Positions 8,231 to 12,602 of a DNA stretch of 12,602 bases are shown here, in pieces. This stretch comes from Zygnema cylindricum (Eukaryota; Streptophyta; Zygnematophyceae; Zygnematales; Zygnemataceae). How positions within the stretch are numbered: position 1 is the first letter of the stretch; each line of letters begins with the position of its first letter. Where the stretch lies: positions 1 to 12,602 of the forward strand of contig JBBHKE010003429.1 of NCBI GenBank assembly GCA_037447655.1, in the 5' to 3' direction. The position numbers and the translations under genes were made by a program. The notes under the pieces were generated by a model. The model was not told where the DNA came from, did not search any database, and saw only the letters and a list, made by a program, of their open reading frames with translations.

Positions 8231-8382
8231 GTTTGTTTCGAGATTTCCAAACCTGATTATGAACCGTTCTATCGGCTCGGGAAAATACCGAAGCTAAAAA
8301 TGAACCAGAACGAACCAAGCACGAAACAAGTACCTCGTACGCTGTACTTCAACGAACATTATTAGCCTATTTTGAGTCAATA

Positions 8383-8813
8383 CACCGCCAATCGCTATTA
8401 GCGTAGTGTACGCTAATTCCGTTCCGCTTTTTTTTTTCAAATTCTCCATTAGCGTGGTTTATTATATTTTTTTTCTGTACGCCATTTAGGGTTATTTTCC
8501 AAATACCATACAAAACGAAAACAGTCTAGTTCAACAGTGCGCCATCTAGGTGGGTGCCTTTTTCAATGGTATTTAGGGTTAAGGGCCACGGTTCAATAAA
8601 CTACACCTTGAATCGTTATTAGCATATAGAATTATTTGTGTAGAGAAAAAAATAGCGTCATTCATTCTAGTTTAGTGCTAGGAGACGTGATAAGAGACGT
8701 GGCAAAATATGGTCCACGTCCTTAAATACTGTAATTTATTATATTTAAGATATCAATGTCAAAAATTTTGGGTGCCAATATAGCCTACATATGGCTAATA
8801 ACGATTCACGGTG
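8383..8813 (+). mobile_element. Family E MITE E1, probably composite
   Basis: The left terminus CACCGCCAATCGCTATTAGC follows TA (8381-8382). The right terminus CTAATAACGATTCACGGTG is followed by TA (8814-8815). A second left terminus, CACCTTGAATCGTTATTAGC, follows TA at 8602-8603. The right 210 bp (8604-8813) therefore looks like a complete element on its own, and 8383-8601 a left-end remnant. The right part shares GGGTGCC[A/G]ATAT near the end with E4. A 9-bp hairpin ATTAGCGTA-GTG-TACGCTAAT lies at 8397-8417. Confidence 0.7.
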
Positions 8814-8820
8814 TACAGTA

Positions 8821-9310
8821 CACGGCGAATCGTAATTAGAGTAATGAAAAAATTAGAGTATAAAAACTAAAAAAAAGAATTAGAGTAATTAACGCTAATT
8901 TATGTGATAGAGTTGTTTCAACTATGCGGTTTACTCTAATTTATTTAAGTACTCCAATTTGGCACGCTAATGTCATATACTGTAAATAAGGTATTCGAAC
9001 AAAATTTGGCAAAACGTACAGTTTATCGTCACTATGACGTTTGTACTACGGTGTTTGATAGAATGCAGCGGTCTGTATTAAATCATTATTTGTACTTTTT
9101 TACTTAATAAAGTACAATTTTGCACGGTCGGAGGTCGTCCGTACTCCACACTATTTAAAACAAACCTATATTAGAATTAAAAACGACAAGTAAACTTTAC
9201 CTTAAATAGAATAATTAAAAAAATAGAATCATTTACTCTATTTCATGCGATAGAGTCGAAACTTCGAGCAACCGAATTAGAGTAATTTACTCTAATTACG
9301 ATTCGCGGTG
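8821..9310 (+). mobile_element. Family E MITE E2
   Basis: 490 bp bounded by TA (8819-8820 and 9311-9312). The left terminus is CACGGCGAATCGTAATTAGA and the right is TCTAATTACGATTCGCGGTG, an inverted repeat of about 20 bp. It carries six ATTAGAGTA motifs, counting both strands, mostly near the ends. AATTAGAGTAA-T-TTACTCTAATT (9275-9297) forms a palindrome next to the right terminus. The interior (around 9080-9160) shares a GTACTTTTTTACTTAATAAA-like block with E4. No transposase is present. Confidence 0.75.
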
Positions 9311-9317
9311 TACAGTA

Positions 9318-9531
9318 CAACGCGGATCGCTATTAGTGTTAATGAATTTTTTGACACATAAAACACCTTATATCCACACCCACTTGTCCGATTCTCAATT
9401 TGAGACAACTAATCAGAAGGTGAGATTGTTACCTTTCAATCGGAACCGTCAGATCCAAAATCCGATGTGTGTATGGAGAAAATACTTTTTAAATGGCGAA
9501 AAATTATATACTTCAATAGCGATTCCCGGTG
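9318..9531 (+). mobile_element. Family E MITE E3
   Basis: 214 bp, TA on both sides (9316-9317 and 9532-9533). Left terminus CAACGCGGATCGCTATTAGT, right terminus AATAGCGATTCCCGGTG. From 9385 on it is a diverged direct copy of E0 (1-150), so these two form a subfamily distinct from E1, E2 and E4. The open frame 9336-9542 is not conserved in E0. Confidence 0.75.
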
Positions 9532-9548
9532 TACTGTATTGAATAGTA

Positions 9549-10128
9549 CACCGCCAATCGTTATTAGCGTTTATAAATTATTAGTGTTCAAAATATATTA
9601 GCGGTGTTAACGGTACTGCAGTTTGAGTTTTTCAAGTTTTCGAAAAAAAAAATACTCTAATTGATCTATAACGCTGATTTGGGTACAACGGATCTGCCAT
9701 CAAGATTTTCACAGTAAAATAGGTAAAAGTGCAAAATCTGACAAATCGTACACCGTCGCGTCCTTTTACTCTAATTTATTCATAACTCTAATTTGGGTTG
9801 TCTACCATATATTTAATACCCGATCAATATATTTACATTAAAATAGGTACAACCTTAATTTTGAGAGGAATTTCACGTGCGATCACTATTATTTTATTGC
9901 ATGTTTTGTACTTTTTCACTTAACAAAGTACCATTTTGTACGGCTTGACACTTTCGTACATCCCACTATTAAAGAAGATCATAAATTAAAATTATTAACG
10001 TTAATTCACCATAGCCTTAATTAACTTAAAAAAAAAACAATTAGTGTTATTAATTTTATTTCAGGTTTTGGGGTCTAAATTTGAGGGTGCCGATATCGCG
10101 TTCATAAAGCTAATACCCATTGGCAGTG
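9549..10128 (+). mobile_element. Family E MITE E4
   Basis: 580 bp bounded by TA (9547-9548 and 10129-10130). The left terminus CACCGCCAATCGTTATTAGC is clear. The right, CTAATACCCATTGGCAGTG, is worn. The interior has TTACTCTAATTTATT and ACTTAACAAAGTACCATTTTG-like blocks shared with E2 in the same order, and GAGGGTGCCGATAT near the right end shared with E1. ATTAGCGGTG near 9598-9607 suggests further nesting. Confidence 0.65.
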
Positions 10129-10130
10129 TA

Positions 10131-10696
10131 GTGCACAAAAAAACATAGTTTTATTAGAGCTATATTGGGGTTTTATGACCTAGTCAACATAACACGTTAA
10201 GGGTACAACCACATGTGGCTAAGTATGAGTATTTTTTTGTCGTTTTCAATTAAAACCTTGTGTCGCACTGTTGAAGTTCCACTACTTTCGATTCACATTC
10301 CCATAGTGTAGCCGTTATGTATTAACCTCTATCGAATTTGTATCATCCAAGTGTAAGGACTATACACTCTTTGAGCCATCCTCCTTAAAGATAGTTGAGG
10401 ATTGTAGCCAACATTTTTAACAAAGTTTAGTTGTAAAATCATTTTGTACACGTCATATTCGACAAATTACGCGCCTAATTCCGTTTGTGGCTAAAACAAT
10501 TGTTATTATTTTTAAAAACTTAGAAGTTAACACCCTGTTATAACTTTAAATCTCTCCTTAACATAAACGTTTAGAAGTTGACACCTTAACGTAAATGAAT
10601 GTAATAATAAAGTAAAAACTTTTATGATATTTGATTTATGAAACATTTGAGCAAAATAATTTCCTATAATGCCGCTTCATTTTGGAGATTGGAAAT
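10131..10696. other. AT-rich DNA between the E chain and the copia LTR
   Basis: No gene is seen. A 15-bp direct repeat, TTAGAAGTTAACACC (10520-10534) and TTAGAAGTTGACACC (10571-10585), lies about 50 bases apart. The copia element's right-hand target duplication should be the bases just left of 10697 (GAAAT at 10692-10696). Its partner is outside the window. Confidence 0.45.
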
Positions 10697-11018
10697 TGAA
10701 ATTCTGTGGTCTCCATTGTCCCGCAGAATGAACATCCTATGCAAAGCCTCTAAGATAATATTTGCCCCTTCCACTTTCTCACTGAATGGGTGCCGCCCAG
10801 GCACACAAAAACTTTGACCACCCTCACCCCTGTGAGGACAAGACTCCGCTGAATCAAACGCAAAAAAAATCACTAAATTTGCTCCCTTAAGCAGTAAGTT
10901 ATGGCTGGCCAAAGATGGCCGATAAGTACAAAAGGTCATCGCGAGAGAGGAGCCTCAAACATGCTAAGTCCCTTAACTCCTACTCACAACTACCTACTAC
11001 TATACCCTAGGCCAATCA

Positions 11019-11067
11019 GTACAAGAAGGTACAGTGGCCGATTGTACTTCTTGTACGGCCTTTGTAC
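11019..11067. promoter_or_regulatory. GTAC cluster and hairpin in the 3' LTR
   Basis: Five GTAC cores in about 50 bp (11019, 11029, 11044, 11053, 11064). GTACAAGAAGGTAC pairs with GTACTTCTTGTAC. Next to it is CCAATCAG (11012-11019). Compared with 6941-6977, the inner bases changed on both arms, so the symmetry is retained despite sequence change. Confidence 0.45.
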
Positions 11068-11147
11068 AACATGGCCTTCTAATTGACACTTGTCAACTTG
11101 GGAGCCATCGTTCCTCCTCCCATCCTTTTCGACGTCCATGATGTGGT

Positions 11148-11157
11148 GCCACGTGGC
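11148..11157. promoter_or_regulatory. G-box palindrome in the 3' LTR
   Basis: GCCACGTGGC is a perfect palindrome and a classic plant G-box (CACGTG core). It lies about 92 bp upstream of the GTAC hairpin in LTR orientation, matching the 6833-6844 palindrome in the other LTR. Confidence 0.45.
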
Positions 11158-11344
11158 AGAGCGCGCCGCTATGTCTGAAAGCCGCCGAAGATTCTTTTGG
11201 GTTTGGCGGGGGCGACAACGTTCGTCTGATAACGTATTTTACACGGTTAGATTCGCGTCCGCGAGCGTCGTTTGATTATAGATAACGATTCGTCAATTTT
11301 AGTATGTTTATGTGAAAGTGACGTTCTGCATAACACTTTAATTG

Positions 11345-11530
11345 ATTACCAAACCACATACGTGTATCGTTTCGCTAATGCCTAAATGGTTAAGACGTAT
11401 GTCTAGAAAGTACTCAGACCAAGGTTCCAATCCTATTTAGGGCAACATTTTGGTAATCTATCAATCTGTCTGCCTGTTTCTTTTTGACTATGGCGGCAGC
11501 CATGGTGACTCTCTCTCTCTCTCTCTTCAC
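11345..11530 (+). mobile_element. About 187-bp insertion in the LTR, tRNA-like core, SINE candidate
   Basis: The two LTRs are collinear except that the distance from the LTR start to the TGTTAT[A/G]CAG block is 55 bp in the plus-strand copy and 242 bp here. The extra sequence holds a tRNA-like core (11380-11443), an inverted pair ATTGATTACCAAA (11341-11353) / TTTTGGTAATCTATCAAT (11448-11465) and a (CT)9 run (11509-11526). A tRNA-related head with a simple-repeat tail suggests a SINE, while the inverted pair would suit a small DNA element. No clear target duplication is found, and the edges are approximate. Confidence 0.45.
11380..11443 (+). pseudogene. tRNA-like sequence inside the LTR insertion
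   Basis: GCCTAAAT at the 5' side pairs with TTTAGGGC at the 3' side with one bulge, and an A follows as the discriminator. The A-box-like TGGTTAAGACG and the B box GGTTCCAATCC (11423-11433) are spaced as in a tRNA. The anticodon arm does not form a proper 5-bp stem and 7-base loop, and the unit is 64 nt. It is a tRNA-derived pseudogene or SINE head, not a confident tRNA gene. Confidence 0.4.
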
Positions 11531-11577
11531 TGTAGAGTCTAAATTAAAAAGTGAATAATAATTACTTGTTTTCAACA

Positions 11578-11585
11578 CTCCCCTT
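11578..11585 (-). promoter_or_regulatory. Polypurine tract of the copia element
   Basis: On the minus strand AAGGGGAG directly precedes the LTR start TGTTGAAAAC and follows the pol stop codon by 5 bases. It is the expected plus-strand primer site for reverse transcription. Confidence 0.8.
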
Positions 11586-11590
11586 AATTC

Positions 11591-12602
11591 TTAGTCAACT
11601 TTTAATTTAAGTCCACAATTTTCTCTGCAAAATTTAAATTTAGGAGAAGGCACCGGTTTTGTCATCATGTCTGCTATCATCTCATTATCACTTTTATGAA
11701 CCAGTTTAATTATTTTATTCTCAACCTTCTCTATGACAAAGCTTAGTCTTATATCCATATGTTTAGCTTTGAAATGGTGTTTTGGATTAGCTGCGATAGA
11801 GATAACAGCTTGATTATCACAAAAGACATTATGAGTCCAAGATTTCATGACCCCAAGTTCTTCGAGTAGAGATTTTACCCACATTAATTCTTTATTGGCA
11901 GCACATAAAGCCATGTATTCAGCCTCCATAGTGGACTGAGCAACTACTTTCTGTTGTTTGCTACTCCAATAGCATGTACGAGATCCAATTTGCAACACAT
12001 ATCTAGTTGTACATAGTCTCAAAGGCACATCCCCATAACTGGCATCACTCCAAGTGGTGATATTAGTGTGCTCCCCTCCCAAATGGAACCATAATTCCCT
12101 TGTTCCCACCAAATATCTCATCACTCTTTTGGCTGCTTCCCAGTCTCTTTTCTTACGTTCATTTAGACTTCTACTGAGATCACCTACAACCGCAGCTATG
12201 TCCGCACGTGTACAATTCATAAAGTATATTAAACTTCCTACAATTTGCCGATAAGGAATTCCTTCTATAAACCTCTTTTCTTCCTCATCCATCTCATCAT
12301 TCAAAATCAATATCCCTCCCTCTTCACTCCCCTCCGATACTTTCTTTAAATCCATGGGAGTGGTAAACCCATTTGCTTTCTCCATGTGAAATATTTTTAG
12401 CATATTAGTGATAGCTTATTTCTAAGTGAGTCTTATAATTCTATTCCCTCTATTCCTCTTCATTTGAATCCCCAAAATGTATTTTGCTTCGCCGAGATCT
12501 TTCATGTCAAACCGACTTCTCAGATCCTGTTTGAGTTTGTTAATTTTATCTAAGGACTTGCTTAAGACTAACAAATCATCTACATAAATAGCAATAAATA
12601 TC
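11591..12602 (-). pseudogene. Ty1/copia pol fragment: RT C-terminal part and RNase H, two stops
   Basis: The frame enters at 12601 with the reverse transcriptase YVDD active-site motif (12586-12575), then KDLGEAKYILGIQM. It is interrupted by TAG (12424-12422) and TAA (12418-12416). It then runs open for 270 codons to the stop at 11593-11591. In that part YRQIVGSLIYFMNCTRADI (residues 51-69) and WEAAKRVMRYLVGT (88-101) are typical of copia RT/connection. RNase H residues are D120 (WSDASYGD), E160 (STMEAEYMA), D196 (CDNQAV) and D217 (KHMDIR). The stretch DVPLRLCTTRYV departs from the usual DRRSTTGYV form, losing the conserved G. Gag, protease and integrase lie outside the window. No frameshift is seen. 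By family knowledge this enzyme copies element RNA into cDNA in cytoplasmic particles; this copy cannot encode it intact. Confidence 0.92.

Larger units (their letters stand above)
10697..11577 (-). mobile_element. 3' LTR of the minus-strand copia element
   Basis: On the minus strand it starts TGTTGAAAAC directly after the polypurine tract and ends GAATTTCA at 10697, giving the canonical TG...CA. Length is 881 bp, of which about 187 bp (about 11345-11530) is an insertion absent from the plus-strand LTR. Collinear blocks shared with 6627-7306 include the TGTTATGCAG block (11335-11326), the G-box, GTAC hairpin, CCAAT, CTAAGTCCCTTAACTCC (complement of the matching block) and the final GGTCTCCATTG. 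The open frame 10664-10939 lies within LTR sequence and is not a gene. Confidence 0.8.

Noticed and set aside
8381-10130. CRISPR-like or satellite array
   Set aside because: The repeated units are terminal inverted repeats at ends of elements of different length and content, not equal repeats with unique spacers or a constant monomer.
10664-10939. 91-codon minus-strand frame
   Set aside because: It lies almost wholly inside the copia 3' LTR, and the corresponding part of the plus-strand LTR (7060-7306) is not open in the same way.

Overview
The window looks like nuclear DNA of a plant, made entirely of transposable-element remains. I find no host protein gene that I would defend. The sequence is AT-rich with no long reading frames except one degraded Ty1/copia pol fragment. 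The plant assignment is an inference from copia-type retroelements, telo-box-like AAACCCTA motifs, a GCCACGTGGC G-box palindrome and GGCCCA motifs. It is not proven by any host gene.

Layout. Bases 1-150 are the right end of a short TA-flanked element (family E). Bases 190-2594 are a non-autonomous DNA transposon (family H, ends GGGGGTGTCCC / GGGTACGTCCC). A second, complete copy of the same family (775-1751) sits inside it with a 3-bp TAT target duplication. An unrelated 290-bp MITE (family A, 208-497) is inserted 18 bp inside the left end of the outer copy. Bases 2600-6350 are mostly featureless AT-rich DNA with short direct repeats and a cluster of palindromes (3224-3458), including a perfect 28-bp palindrome abutting a perfect 14-bp one. 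Bases 6388-6577 join the last 121 bp of an LTR to an antisense tRNA-like sequence. Bases 6627-7306 are a diverged plus-strand LTR. Bases 7965-8230 are a second family A MITE, inverted relative to the first, with a perfect 8-bp target duplication. Bases 8383-10128 are a head-to-tail chain of at least four family E elements, each bounded by TA and separated by 3 to 13 bases. Bases 10697-12602 are the 3' end of a minus-strand copia element: RT/RNase H pseudogene, polypurine tract and 3' LTR, the LTR carrying an insertion of about 187 bp with a tRNA-like core.

How the parts relate. Repeats of one family explain each other. Each H copy shows where the other was interrupted, and the plus-strand LTR shows which part of the minus-strand LTR is an insertion. 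Three LTR 3' ends (6508, 7306, 10697) stop homology at the same point, which fixes the LTR boundary. Both LTRs keep a GTAC-rich hairpin and an ACGT-core palindrome at matching spacing. I did not find a new multi-gene system. The most unusual objects are the LTR-end/antisense-tRNA chimera, the self-nested H element and the TA-bounded E chain.
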